A stretch of DNA of 64,000 bases from Sphingobacterium thalpophilum (GCF_901482695.1 NZ_LR590484.1:2170001-2234000); one strand, 5' to 3'; counted from the first letter of the stretch, positions 1 through 9,239 are shown. Program-made: numbers and translations. Notes: generated by a model not told the origin, from the sequence alone.

Positions 1-350
1 TCGTAGTCCAGGTGTTTTGTAACAGAATCATTGTGCATCGGCTTGATATTCGTCTTTGTGGAGTCCAGGTTTCTCCAAAAAATAATTTCTTCCTTGTCAT
101 CAGTGATAATTGCAGGTAAGTTCAGACTGTCGCGAACTGCATAGATAAACGTGATAAACTCATCATCGACATCGGGCATGGTCATGATGTTTTTCGTACT
201 CATGGCCCAGACCTGTGCTTTGGAACGTTCGGCATGGGCGAGATTGCGAACGAGATAATTGGTATAGACCAATGAAGCAACGGCGATAACTGCTGCAAAT
301 ATCAGCAGGATAAACTTCCAGCGTTGTTGGCTTATCTGATAAGGTTTCAT
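1..350 (-). CDS. Sensor histidine kinase, N-terminal part (cut by window edge)
   Basis: Reading the minus strand from the ATG at 350 gives an open frame of 116 codons running off the window. It starts MKPYQISQQRWKF, then one membrane segment at about residues 13-32, then a soluble stretch (AERSKAQVWAMSTKNIM ... ITDDKEEIIFWRNLD) typical of the periplasmic sensing part of Bacteroidota HAMP/PAS histidine kinases. The kinase core would lie outside the window, so the assignment rests on this N-terminal pattern only. It is divergent from gltX, with 119 bases between the two start codons. Its stimulus cannot be told. Confidence 0.65.
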   Translation of the reverse strand, partial: MKPYQISQQRWKFILLIFAAVIAVASLVYTNYLVRNLAHAERSKAQVWAMSTKNIMTMPDVDDEFITFIYAVRDSLNLPAIITDDKEEIIFWRNLDSTKTNIKPMHNDSVTKHLDY

Positions 351-457
351 GATGTGCTATTCGTCTCTTTACCGCAAATTACTGAATAAATGTCTGTTTT
401 CTGCACTTTTATTTCAGCTTGGGAGGGGTGCTGATGTCCAAATCAAAATTTTTGTGG

Positions 458-465
458 TAATTTTG
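458..465 (+). promoter_or_regulatory. -7 promoter box of gltX
   Basis: TAATTTTG matches the Bacteroidota -7 consensus TAnnTTTG and lies only 4 bases before the gltX ATG at 470. Transcription would begin at or next to the start codon, so the mRNA is probably leaderless or nearly so. No TTTG is present at the ideal -33 distance. Confidence 0.5.
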
Positions 466-469
466 CGGC

Positions 470-1990
470 ATGAGTTCAGAAAGAAAAGTAAGAGTGCGTT
501 TTGCACCTAGTCCCACGGGTGGTCTGCACCTTGGAGGCGTACGTACAGCGTTATTTAATTTTCTCTATGCGCGTCAGCATCAGGGAGATTTTATTTTACG
601 TGTCGAGGATACGGATCAGACTCGTTTTGTGCCCGGAGCGGAAGAGTATATCAACGAATGTCTGGCTTGGTGTGGCCTGACACCGGATGAAAGCCCTTCA
701 AAGGGCGGGAAATATGGTCCTTATCGGCAGAGCGAAAGGAAACCAGCTTATCGTCAATATGCCGAACAACTCGTTGCTGGGGGCTATGCTTACTACGCCT
801 TTGATACAGCTGCGGAACTGGAGGAGCAGCGGAAGCTGCAGCCTAACTTCCGCTACAGCCACGAAAACAGGCTGCAACTGCGCAATTCTTTGAGCCTTAG
901 TGAAACTGAAACTCAACAATTATTGGAGTCCGGTGCGCCGTATACAATTCGGATAAAGGTTCCTACAGATGAGACGGTCACGTTTACCGATATGATCCGT
1001 GGGAAAGTGGCTTTTGATACCAATCTGGTTGACGATAAGGTACTGCTCAAAGCAGACGGCATGCCCACCTACCATCTGGCGGTCGTGGTGGATGACAAGG
1101 CTATGGAGATATCTCATGTCTTCCGTGGTGAAGAATGGTTGCCCTCGGCTCCGATCCATATATTATTATGGGAGTACCTGGGCTGGGGAGACAGCATGCC
1201 TGCATGGGCTCATTTGCCATTGATCCTCAAACCGGATGGAAATGGGAAATTGAGTAAGCGTGACGGCGACCGTCTGGGATTCCCGGTCTATGCCATGAAC
1301 TGGACGGATCCTAAATCTGGGGACACCACCAAAGGATTTCGTGAAATGGGGTTCATGGCCGCGGCATTTGTCAATATGTTGGGGGTGCTGGGCTGGAACG
1401 ATGGTACAGAACAGGAGCTGTTCTCGCTCGACGAGCTGATACAGAAATTCAGTGTAGACCGTATCAGCAAGGCTGGGGCGAAGTTTGATTTTGAAAAGGC
1501 AAAATGGTTTAATCACGAATGGATCAAGCGTTCTTCAGGCGAAAGCCTGCTGCCGCAGGTCAAAGAGGTGTTGGCCCATCATCAGGTTGACGCCGAAGAA
1601 GGCTATATTGGACGTGTGCTGGATGCCATTAAGGAGCGTCTGACCTTTGTGGAAGATTTTTGGGCACAGGCTTCTTTCTTTTTCGTGCAGCCAGCTGAAT
1701 ATGATCTGAATGCCGTGAAGCCAAAATGGTCTGCGGAGAAAACAGCATTTTTTGAAAATATCATTCCGTCATTTGAAAATTTTGGCAATTGGGAAGCACC
1801 TGCTCTGGAAGCTTTCTTCAAAGATGCCATTCAGGCTTCGGGTATGAAAATTGGCGAATTAATGATGCCGTTCCGGATTATGCTGGTGGGCGGTAAATTT
1901 GGTCCTGATGTATTCCAGATCGTCGAGTTATTGGGGCAGCAGGAAGTGGTGGCCCGCATCCGAAAAGCACTTGTTGAATTTGGAGCTTAA
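470..1990 (+). CDS. gltX: Glutamate--tRNA ligase
   Basis: Cytoplasmic class I aminoacyl-tRNA synthetase that charges tRNA-Glu with glutamate using ATP. The 506-residue length is normal for bacterial GluRS. The HIGH-type ATP-binding signature is seen as PSPTGGLHLGG (residues 14-23) and the KMSKS-type loop as KLSKR (260-264). The C-terminal half is the anticodon-binding helical domain. The ATG at 470 sits directly after a -7 promoter box, which fixes this start. The gene is monocistronic: a strong hairpin terminator follows at 2015. Because the window also has a separate glnS, a direct GlnRS route for glutamine is present and GltX need only be discriminating. Confidence 0.97.
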   Translation: MSSERKVRVRFAPSPTGGLHLGGVRTALFNFLYARQHQGDFILRVEDTDQTRFVPGAEEYINECLAWCGLTPDESPSKGGKYGPYRQSERKPAYRQYAEQLVAGGYAYYAFDTAAELEEQRKLQPNFRYSHENRLQLRNSLSLSETETQQLLESGAPYTIRIKVPTDETVTFTDMIRGKVAFDTNLVDDKVLLKADGMPTYHLAVVVDDKAMEISHVFRGEEWLPSAPIHILLWEYLGWGDSMPAWAHLPLILKPDGNGKLSKRDGDRLGFPVYAMNWTDPKSGDTTKGFREMGFMAAAFVNMLGVLGWNDGTEQELFSLDELIQKFSVDRISKAGAKFDFEKAKWFNHEWIKRSSGESLLPQVKEVLAHHQVDAEEGYIGRVLDAIKERLTFVEDFWAQASFFFVQPAEYDLNAVKPKWSAEKTAFFENIIPSFENFGNWEAPALEAFFKDAIQASGMKIGELMMPFRIMLVGGKFGPDVFQIVELLGQQEVVARIRKALVEFGA

Positions 1991-2014
1991 GCTACCTCAT
2001 CATATATCTTATCG

Positions 2015-2052
2015 GAAGGCTGTTGCAAACTGAAATGCAACAGCCTTCTTTT
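2015..2052. terminator. Bidirectional terminator between gltX and the MFS gene
   Basis: Perfect 13-bp stem GAAGGCTGTTGCA / TGCAACAGCCTTC with an 8-base loop, followed by TTTTATAA on the plus strand. It lies 24 bases after the gltX stop and directly after the stop of the minus-strand transporter gene. Confidence 0.85.
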
Positions 2053-3628
2053 ATAAATAGGGCAGCCGCAGCCGCATGAAAAGTGTTTTAACAGGGCCAA
2101 GCAGAAAAATCGTACAGGTAACCGCTGCCCCTAATATGCCCAGATAAGTAAATATCTCCATATTGCTGAGCAAAGAAGCTTGCTGGCTTACGGTAGCGCC
2201 CAGTTTTTTCGTGGCCAGAAGCCTGGCAAGGTTGTCACCATAAGTACCGCTATAGTTGAGCACCAGCGTTTCCCAATAGGATCCGATGATCGGGTTGCTG
2301 CTGTTCAGCGTCTGTTCGAGCTGCACGAAATGTTTTTGATTGAAGGTATAACTGAGGTTTTGAATCAGTGCGAAACCCATATTTGTGCTCCAAAACCGCA
2401 CAGTTGTGCCCATCAGTCCTGCATTGCCGACGTGATGTGAAGCGACACCTGTCAAAATATAGATGACAAGGGGCGTAAAAAGCCAACCTTGTCCTACCCC
2501 TTGGATGAATAGGGGAAGGCCTACGGTCGTCATTGTGGTGTCGGGATAGCATGCGGGAACAAACAGAAAACAGGAAGCTGTCAGCAGCAGGAAACCCGGT
2601 CCAAAAATATATTTTGGGCTAACGTCTTTTAGCAACAGCAGGCCCGAACTGCCGACCCCTATGATCGTGCCGGCGACATTGATATATTGAATATCAACGA
2701 CGTAATGCCACGGCCATTTCCAGACGGAGGCCATCACCGTATACACATTATTGAGGCCGCTACGAATGATATAAAAAAGGGCGAAGAGCAGGGTACCATA
2801 CAAGATATTTCTGTACCGTAACACATCAAAGTGGAACAGCGGGCGTTTAACCAGAGATTGTTTGAGAACAAATAGGGCACCAAAAATAAGGAACAGGGAC
2901 GAGTTGACGATAATACTACCATGCGCAAACCAATAATATTTGCGCCCATAAATCAGCACATATGCACCACAGCTGAGCGATAGTAAGAGGAAAAGACAGC
3001 TTGCGAGATCGATCTGATAAAGGGGGAATTTTCTGCTTAATCGATTGTTGTTCAGGAAAACAACTGCAATGGCGATGACAATCAGATGCCAGTAAAAAAC
3101 TACCCGGATCATATCCTCCCAACCATAGTCCATAATGCTCTCTTTAAGCAGGGAGGTTGTTATGGTCCCGCCTGTCAGCATGAAGGTATATAAGAAAAAG
3201 TAGGCGATAGTCCGGCTTTTAGGATGTTTGATCTGCATCATTGCCAGGGGTAGGAAGCAAGCTCCCTCGAGCACGCAGAAAATACCTTCGGCAACACGGA
3301 GCACACCAATGACGAAAGGATCTCTCGTTAATGAAATACCCAATAAGATAAGGATAGAGATCGAACAGCTCAACAGAATATATGTCCGCACTCTGAAATA
3401 AGAAAATAACCGCTGGAAAGTCAACAGCGCTACCACCACAGCGCCATACATCAACGAAAGAAAGTATTGGATGTCTTCCAGCTCAATGCCTAAGGCCGAA
3501 GCTGTAAAAGCAGTATTGGAGTGGAATAACGTCAGTAGCATAAGATGTGGAAACATCGCCAGGATCATCAGCGGCAATTTTATCCACTCAGGTACCCAGC
3601 CATAATATAATGATTTGTCTGCGCTCAT
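2051..3628 (-). CDS. MFS efflux transporter, DHA2/EmrB-like
   Basis: Inner-membrane protein of 525 residues with about 14 hydrophobic segments, the size and layout of DHA2-family drug:proton antiporters such as EmrB. It begins 6 bases after the stop of an HlyD/EmrA-type adaptor gene on the same strand, so the two almost certainly form one transcript and one pump. Sequence identity to EmrB is clearly loose: classic MFS motif A is not obvious, and the family call leans on hydrophobicity, length and partner. No outer-membrane TolC-like channel is encoded here, so the third component must come from elsewhere. The substrate is unknown. Confidence 0.8.
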   Translation of the reverse strand: MSADKSLYYGWVPEWIKLPLMILAMFPHLMLLTLFHSNTAFTASALGIELEDIQYFLSLMYGAVVVALLTFQRLFSYFRVRTYILLSCSISILILLGISLTRDPFVIGVLRVAEGIFCVLEGACFLPLAMMQIKHPKSRTIAYFFLYTFMLTGGTITTSLLKESIMDYGWEDMIRVVFYWHLIVIAIAVVFLNNNRLSRKFPLYQIDLASCLFLLLSLSCGAYVLIYGRKYYWFAHGSIIVNSSLFLIFGALFVLKQSLVKRPLFHFDVLRYRNILYGTLLFALFYIIRSGLNNVYTVMASVWKWPWHYVVDIQYINVAGTIIGVGSSGLLLLKDVSPKYIFGPGFLLLTASCFLFVPACYPDTTMTTVGLPLFIQGVGQGWLFTPLVIYILTGVASHHVGNAGLMGTTVRFWSTNMGFALIQNLSYTFNQKHFVQLEQTLNSSNPIIGSYWETLVLNYSGTYGDNLARLLATKKLGATVSQQASLLSNMEIFTYLGILGAAVTCTIFLLGPVKTLFMRLRLPYL

Positions 3629-3634
3629 GATTCA

Positions 3635-4684
3635 TTAGGATTGATGAACGGCGTGCACAACCACGTTCATGCCTGCACGCAGTTTTGATATATTCTGCTG
3701 TGGTAAGAAGACGATTTTGATCGGGATACGCTGTTCGATCTTGACGAAATTACCCGTTGCGTTGTCCTGTGGAATGACTGAAAATCTGGAACCCGAGGCA
3801 GGGGAAAACGAGTGGATCTTTCCCTTAAAATGCATTTTTGGAAATGCGTCCACCTGGATGATCACTTCAGTCCCTTCCATCAGATCTTCGATCTGTGTCT
3901 CCCTGAAGTTGGCGTTGATCCATTTCTCTTCACTGACGACATTGACCAAGGTCTGCCCTTCTTTCACAAACTGTCCCGGCTGGATAGATCTTTTGCCGAC
4001 AAATCCATCATAAGGTGCGGTGACTACGGTATAGGAGAGGAATAGGGCCGCATTGTCTCGGGCAGCCTTTTTCAGATCGATATTGGCCTTGGCAGGCAGC
4101 TGACTAGCCTTGTCCTTACTGGTACTTAATAAAGCAGCGTTGTATTCCTCCTGACTGGTGTGGAGCTGGGCCAACGCCATATCGTATGCAGCTTTCGCAT
4201 GATCATATTGCTGCCTGGTGGCAGCATCCGCTTCAAGTAGGCTTTTATAGCGGTTATAATCTTGTTCGGTCTGCCACACGCTGACCTTTGCAGCTTCTAG
4301 CTTCGCCTTTTGCACTGAAATGTTATTGGCGGTAACATGTACATTTTTGGCGATGACTTCGGCGTTCTGCTGGCTATTGCGCAATTCGGCGCTGGCCATG
4401 GCTACCTTGGTCTGGTACTCGCCTGCATCGAGGATGACCAGCGTGTCCCCACGATGGACATATTGGTTTTCCTCGAACCGTACCTCTTTCACAAATCCGG
4501 GGATTCTGCTGGCGACCGGCGTTACATATTGATCGACCTGCGCGTCATTGGTCGTTACGTGCCGGCTGGTAAACATCAGATGGTTAATGAGTATGCCTAT
4601 ACCAACCAAAAGCAGGGCAATGGCAAATACAACGAGAAGTTTATTGAACCCAGCTGCCTTTTCTATTTTTTCCTTTTTACTCAT
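3635..4684 (-). CDS. HlyD/EmrA-family periplasmic adaptor protein
   Basis: 349-residue membrane-fusion protein of an efflux pump. One N-terminal membrane anchor (about residues 14-34, LLVVFAIALLLVGIGILI) is followed by the first half of a lipoyl/barrel-sandwich domain (YVHRGDTLVILDAGEY), a long coiled-coil hairpin rich in Ala/Gln/Lys (about 75-190), then the second half (GFVGKRSIQPGQFVKEGQTLV) and a beta-barrel C-terminus. It probably links the downstream MFS transporter to an outer-membrane channel. It is divergently transcribed from the AraC-type regulator at 4943, which is the likely controller of the pump. Confidence 0.9.
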   Translation of the reverse strand: MSKKEKIEKAAGFNKLLVVFAIALLLVGIGILINHLMFTSRHVTTNDAQVDQYVTPVASRIPGFVKEVRFEENQYVHRGDTLVILDAGEYQTKVAMASAELRNSQQNAEVIAKNVHVTANNISVQKAKLEAAKVSVWQTEQDYNRYKSLLEADAATRQQYDHAKAAYDMALAQLHTSQEEYNAALLSTSKDKASQLPAKANIDLKKAARDNAALFLSYTVVTAPYDGFVGKRSIQPGQFVKEGQTLVNVVSEEKWINANFRETQIEDLMEGTEVIIQVDAFPKMHFKGKIHSFSPASGSRFSVIPQDNATGNFVKIEQRIPIKIVFLPQQNISKLRAGMNVVVHAVHQS

Positions 4685-4906
4685 GATATCAATCTATTTT
4701 AGACCTCTCTGTATTCTGACGCTCCAAGTATTACACCGAAATCCCCTGTTGACCATTGTCGGTATGAATCTGCACTGGTCCGCTACGACGAAGAAACTGG
4801 GGGATATAACGGTGTGAAGCGTATAAGATGCATGGAGAAGGCCGCGTACAAAGATACAGTAAGGTGCATCCATATCATTTTGTATAGTCGGACCAAAATT
4901 TGTTCA

Positions 4907-4938
4907 TTTGCGCCATTTTTGAAAAAAATGTATCTTAG
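4907..4938 (+). promoter_or_regulatory. Candidate promoter of the AraC-type regulator
   Basis: TTTG at 4907-4910, a 20-base gap, then TATCTTAG at 4931-4938, one mismatch from TAnnTTTG. If real, transcription starts near 4945, which rules out longer N-terminal extensions of the regulator and places it in the 258-bp divergent region shared with the efflux genes. Confidence 0.4.
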
Positions 4939-4942
4939 ATTA

Positions 4943-5749
4943 ATGAATCGGGAACAACTTGCGGCTATTGATGCTGACGAATATGACTTTTATGTGGACC
5001 ATAACTATGTGGATCGCATAGATTCGCGGGAATTCAGGCATCGGAAAGCGAGATTATTATATGCTGAAGGCGGGATCATCCATATTTTTACCGCGGAAAA
5101 GCATTGGTATCTTCCGGGAAGGTTTTATATGTGGATTCCTTCGGATACGATGTACCATCTTGAAAGCTCCAGCTCGCATATCCATTTGTACAGTTTCTAC
5201 TTCAAAACGGATGCGCATGAAGCCAGTGTTTTAGCAAAGCCCGGTATATTTCTGAGTAACGATCTGATGCACGAGATGTTTTTGTTTGCCCGGGACTGGA
5301 CAGGCGGCATTCATGCGCAGAACGATTATGCGAAATACTGTTTGCTGCGTGCGATGAAAGCCATTATTCCGGAAATGAGCAGTCCGATAGATGCTTTTCC
5401 CATGCAGCATCCCTATCCTAAAAGTGAAAAGCTCCGGAGTATCGCCCGGTACCTGACTGCGAACATCGACAAGTCGTTTACAATAGAACAGGTAGCGGCG
5501 CGGTTTGGTATGAGCAGCCGTTCGTTATCACGGCTTTTTAAAGAGGACATGGGCATCAGTTATATCCGTTTTCTAAGAGCTATACGTATTTCGAAAGCGC
5601 TAGAACTGATGTCGGAGAATAGTTATTCTATCTTTGAGATTGCTTTTCGGGTAGGCTATAATGAACTTTCGTCTTTCAGCAATATCTTTACACGGGTGAC
5701 TGGAATCCGACCTTCGGTCTATATGTCAAAAATTAATGCTTACAAATAA
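4943..5749 (+). CDS. AraC-family transcriptional regulator
   Basis: Predicted 268-residue DNA-binding regulator. The C-terminal 100 residues hold the two helix-turn-helix units of the family: TIEQVAARFGMSSRSLSRLFKE and the second unit ending FEIAFRVGYNELSSFSNIFTRVTGIRPSVY. The N-terminal 150 residues look like a cupin-type sensing domain (HRKARLLYAEGGIIHIFTAEKHWYLPGRFYMWIPS). The frame is open back to a GTG at 4814, but I chose the ATG at 4943 because a promoter-like element overlaps the earlier ATG at 4928. Its position, divergent from the HlyD/MFS pair, suggests that it controls that pump in response to a small ligand; this is inference from position. Confidence 0.9.
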   Translation: MNREQLAAIDADEYDFYVDHNYVDRIDSREFRHRKARLLYAEGGIIHIFTAEKHWYLPGRFYMWIPSDTMYHLESSSSHIHLYSFYFKTDAHEASVLAKPGIFLSNDLMHEMFLFARDWTGGIHAQNDYAKYCLLRAMKAIIPEMSSPIDAFPMQHPYPKSEKLRSIARYLTANIDKSFTIEQVAARFGMSSRSLSRLFKEDMGISYIRFLRAIRISKALELMSENSYSIFEIAFRVGYNELSSFSNIFTRVTGIRPSVYMSKINAYK

Positions 5750-6257
5750 CCCTGGAGGGTTACGTTGACATCGCTTTCCTTAAATGGGCATTTCAGTCAT
5801 CTTATGACGGTGGGAATTTTTTAGCTCATGTATTCTGTCAGAAGGTCTGGGCCTTTTTGTTAGCATAAACAGCAAACAGTTTGTCATGGACTGTTACCAT
5901 TTTGATCTGAACACCTTGTTGTTGGTAGACGGTTATAAGTTCAGATTCAAGTGATGGTAGTTTATGGCTAAGTACCTGTAGAGAGGGGCAAACTGCTGTA
6001 TGTTACCACTCAACTACCAGACGTTTGCAGGATATGAGGGGGAGTTGGTGACAAACTGCAGGAAGTCTATGTGAAACAGCATGCAGTCTGTTATCGATGC
6101 ATAGCACAAGATTGCAGATGTCATACACTTTGCCATAAACTGCTCTGTGTTCGCGATACAATATAGGGAGTCTATGTTGGCTTGTAAAGCGTCTGAGACA
6201 AACTGCTATCTGTTTATGACCGATGATTTTCGGATCAGCTGTCATAAACAGCTGATC
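5750..6257. repeat. Non-coding spacer with degenerate ACAAACTGC-type repeats
   Basis: 510-bp gap between the AraC gene and the SNF2 helicase gene without a credible ORF. From about 5865 on it holds many copies of a loose motif, (G/C)A(C/T)AAAC(T/A)GC, on both strands: near 5865, 5989, 6051, 6073, 6133, 6198 and 6241. Some copies are followed by AGTCTATGT (6064, 6169). Spacing is irregular, about 20-60 bases, as expected for a decayed tandem array. The first 100 bases show nothing I recognise. Confidence 0.5.
6233..6257 (-). terminator. Hairpin directly after the SNF2 helicase stop codon
   Basis: Perfect 10-bp stem GATCAGCTGT / ACAGCTGATC with loop CATAA, ending 2 bases before the minus-strand stop codon at 6260-6262. 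No T-run follows, so it could be a factor-dependent terminator or an mRNA 3'-end stabiliser. It competes with a second perfect pairing, CTGTTTATGAC (6210-6220) with GTCATAAACAG (6241-6251). Confidence 0.4.
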
Positions 6258-6259
6258 AC

Positions 6260-9145
6260 CTAGGCCAAAAGCTCCTGCAGATCTTCCTGAGAAAGCGATT
6301 TAATGAAACTTTCTTCAGTGGTGATCAGGCTCTGTGCGATGGACTTCTTTTTGTTTTGCAGTGCAAGTATTTTCTCTTCCACAGTATCTTTGCTGATAAA
6401 CTTATAAATAAATACATTGCGGGTCTGACCGATCCGATGGGAGCGGTCTACGGCTTGCTGCTCCACTGCGGGGTTCCACCAAGGGTCCAGGATAAACACA
6501 TAGTCGGCCTCGATCAGGTTGAGGCCAACACCGCCTGCTTTGATCGATATCAAAAATAACTTGGTGTCGTTATTTTTTCGGAACTGGGACACGGCTTCAT
6601 CCCGGTTTTTGGTTCCCCCGTCGAGATAAGCGTAATTGGTGCCCTTCTTATCGAAATATTGCCTAAAGATATTGAGCTGTTTGACAAACTGCGAAAAGAT
6701 GAGGACTTTGTTTCCCCTGCGCATCACCATTTCAAGGGTGTCGATAACGGCTTCGAATTTTCCGGAATCGCCGATAAAGTTTTCATCCACCATCTTCGGG
6801 TGATTGGCCAGCTGTCTCAGTTTGGTGAGTCCCTGCAGCAGCGCAATTTGTGAGGACTTCGGCTTGTTGTCCATCTGCCCATCCAGAATGGCATTTCGAT
6901 ATTCTGATTTGACAGTTTCATACAGTTCGGCTTGTTTGTCTGTCATTTCACAATACAACACTTGCTCTGTCTTGGGAGGCAGCTCCGTGGCAACCTGGTC
7001 TTTTGTACGTCTAAGGATAAAGGGTTTGACAATGGCTTGCAGCCGCTGTGCCTTTTCCTCATCTTTTTTCTTTTCGATCGGATGTACAAACTCCTTCTGA
7101 AAGTAGGTGTAGCTGCCCAGCAATCCGGGATTGGTAAAATGCATCTGCGCCCATAGGTCGGAAACAGAGTTTTCGACAGGTGTACCGCTCAGAGCCAGTT
7201 TGTTTTTGCTTTTAAGACTTTTTATGGCCTTAAACGATTTTGATGTTGGGTTTTTGATATTTTGACTTTCATCTAAAATGATGTAGTTAAAATAAAAGCT
7301 GCTGAGGATGTCCTCATCGATGCGCACGATGCCGTAGGTCGTGATCACTAGATCATAGTTGGCAAAGAATGAAGTGTCTTTGATGCGGTTATTGCCGGTA
7401 TGCAGGTGTATTTTAAGCTGTGGCGCAAATTGCTGAGCTTCTTTCTGCCAGTTGTATACCAAGGAGGTCGGCAGTACCAGCAACGAGGTGTTAACTTGCT
7501 CATCCTTGTGCCGTTCTTCTTTTTGTTGTTGTAGCAGGGCGAGTGTTTGGACGGTCTTGCCAAGCCCCATATCGTCGGCAAGACAGCCGCCAAATTTATA
7601 TTGTTTTAGGAAGTTAAACCAGTTGTAACCCGCCTTCTGATAGGGGCGAAGATGGCCTTTGAAATGTTTTGGTTCGGGAATGTCCACAATCTCTTCAAAA
7701 TTGGCCAGATTCTGCAACTTTCGGTTAAACACCAACTGTGTATGCTCGCTGATTTCGAAAAGCAGGCCGATGTGCACCTTATTCAGCTTCAGCTCGTGCT
7801 TGTCTGTCGAAAACTGAAAAAGATGGTTGTACTGCGCAAACCATTCTTCGGGAATCATGGCAATCTCGCCATTTGGCAGCGTAAATTCCTTGATATTATT
7901 TAAGATATGGTTTCGGAGCTGGATAAATGGTATTTCATACGGGCCAAACTTGGCAATAGCACGGATATCAAACCAGTCATTTTCTTCATCGATAGAAATA
8001 TCCAATGAAGTGTGCCCGATGAAAAAGCGTTTTTCCTCATGCCCCTGTACGATCTGGAAGCCTAAAGCTTGTAGCTCTTGCTGATGGGCGTTCATCCAGT
8101 CAAATACATTGACCGGTTTTCCGGATGTGGCGGCAGGAGTTAGTAATCCCAGCTGTCGGTCGGCCGTTTCGAGTCCCAGTGCGTTTAGATGGGCCTGCTG
8201 CTGCGTTTCCCATTGAAGGGAACGTTTGACACGGTGAAATACGTAGTGGTCTTTTGCCTCATCGTATTCCATCCGTACGGTTACTTTATTCTCTGCCCCT
8301 GCAGTAAAGATATGGGGACCATATTGAAATTGCAGCTGCAGTTGCGAGGCGCCATGTTCGATATAGATCAGCCGCAGCAGTGGTACGGCCTCATGTTGGT
8401 GCGTCCGGATATCAAAACCTTCGGCATAGACATGATAGCGTTCAATCAATCCACAGACAAACGTTTCAAAGTACTTCTTCTCGGTGCTTCGGCCAACCGA
8501 AATATATCTCTTGTTGAGAAAAGGGCTTAATTTTTTGCCCTCCAAAGGCTGATCAAAGTAATACAGCGTATTGTTTAACAGTAGCCAAGCCTGAATGTTA
8601 GTGAGCACGATGGCATTTTTAAACATGAACTCCAATCGCTGGTCTTCGTATTTGATCGTCGGAAAGTAGCGGGTTTCCTCTTCATTCCGGCGGAAATGGA
8701 AGAGTATGGATGCTGCGGATGTCGCCAGTTTGATTTCCTGATCTGCCGGGTAGCCATCCTTGCTCATCATAAAGAGAGGCTTGTGCCCGATGGCTTCAAA
8801 AACCTGAATCATCTTCTCATCGATCTTTGGGCGCAGGACATCGTACAATTTTTTATCAAAAACCTTGGAGAAGAAATCCACGGGCCGGATTGCTTTCTTA
8901 TAATATTTTTTTATGAGATTGGTCTGTTCGATCTGGTCCAGCAGCCGGATAAGTTTGTAGTCGGTTTCGTCCAGTTCAGCCGCATAAGCATCCACGGTAT
9001 TGCTGAATATCCGTTGATATCGCAAAGAGTATGTCCCATTGGGATTGAGTTGAACCATGTGAGGTTCAATAAGATACCCTAAATAAGGATGCTCACAGAT
9101 AGAATAAACAATTTTATATACTGGAAATGACTTTGACTGTTGCAT
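6260..9145 (-). CDS. SNF2-family DEAD/DEAH helicase-like ATPase
   Basis: 961-residue cytoplasmic protein. The first 450-500 residues are a poorly conserved domain of the kind found in front of bacterial SNF2 proteins. The C-terminal half is a complete Swi2/Snf2 motor: Walker A DDMGLGKT (around 525), DESQ box (around 623), LALSGTPVEN (motif III), and the second RecA lobe with KVLIFSQFVKQL, GGVGLNLIEADYVF and the motif VI stretch QQAVDRSHRIGQT. Such proteins translocate on double-stranded DNA and remodel bound proteins; bacterial RapA helps recycle RNA polymerase, but this is a different subfamily. I use the ATG at 9145; the open frame extends 14 codons further to a TTG at 9187 without support. 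No nuclease or methylase neighbour suggests a defence role. Confidence 0.92.
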   Translation of the reverse strand: MQQSKSFPVYKIVYSICEHPYLGYLIEPHMVQLNPNGTYSLRYQRIFSNTVDAYAAELDETDYKLIRLLDQIEQTNLIKKYYKKAIRPVDFFSKVFDKKLYDVLRPKIDEKMIQVFEAIGHKPLFMMSKDGYPADQEIKLATSAASILFHFRRNEEETRYFPTIKYEDQRLEFMFKNAIVLTNIQAWLLLNNTLYYFDQPLEGKKLSPFLNKRYISVGRSTEKKYFETFVCGLIERYHVYAEGFDIRTHQHEAVPLLRLIYIEHGASQLQLQFQYGPHIFTAGAENKVTVRMEYDEAKDHYVFHRVKRSLQWETQQQAHLNALGLETADRQLGLLTPAATSGKPVNVFDWMNAHQQELQALGFQIVQGHEEKRFFIGHTSLDISIDEENDWFDIRAIAKFGPYEIPFIQLRNHILNNIKEFTLPNGEIAMIPEEWFAQYNHLFQFSTDKHELKLNKVHIGLLFEISEHTQLVFNRKLQNLANFEEIVDIPEPKHFKGHLRPYQKAGYNWFNFLKQYKFGGCLADDMGLGKTVQTLALLQQQKEERHKDEQVNTSLLVLPTSLVYNWQKEAQQFAPQLKIHLHTGNNRIKDTSFFANYDLVITTYGIVRIDEDILSSFYFNYIILDESQNIKNPTSKSFKAIKSLKSKNKLALSGTPVENSVSDLWAQMHFTNPGLLGSYTYFQKEFVHPIEKKKDEEKAQRLQAIVKPFILRRTKDQVATELPPKTEQVLYCEMTDKQAELYETVKSEYRNAILDGQMDNKPKSSQIALLQGLTKLRQLANHPKMVDENFIGDSGKFEAVIDTLEMVMRRGNKVLIFSQFVKQLNIFRQYFDKKGTNYAYLDGGTKNRDEAVSQFRKNNDTKLFLISIKAGGVGLNLIEADYVFILDPWWNPAVEQQAVDRSHRIGQTRNVFIYKFISKDTVEEKILALQNKKKSIAQSLITTEESFIKSLSQEDLQELLA

Positions 9146-9239
9146 TAAATATAGCGGACCTTGTAAATAAAGGTTTCTAATATACAATAAAATATAGCAT
9201 TAACCGCAATTTTTCCGATGAAATTTTAAAAAATAGGGA

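Noticed and set aside
1990-2050. Small RNA between gltX and the MFS gene
   Set aside because: The only structure is a terminator hairpin that serves the convergent genes.
6003-6245. 80-codon frame on the minus strand in the repeat region
   Set aside because: Its repetitive reading (HAVSHRLPAVCHQLPL) is produced by the degenerate DNA repeats, and no promoter or start context supports it.
6260-9145. SNF2 helicase as part of a phage-defence system
   Set aside because: The neighbours are housekeeping genes; no nuclease, methyltransferase or other defence partner lies next to it.
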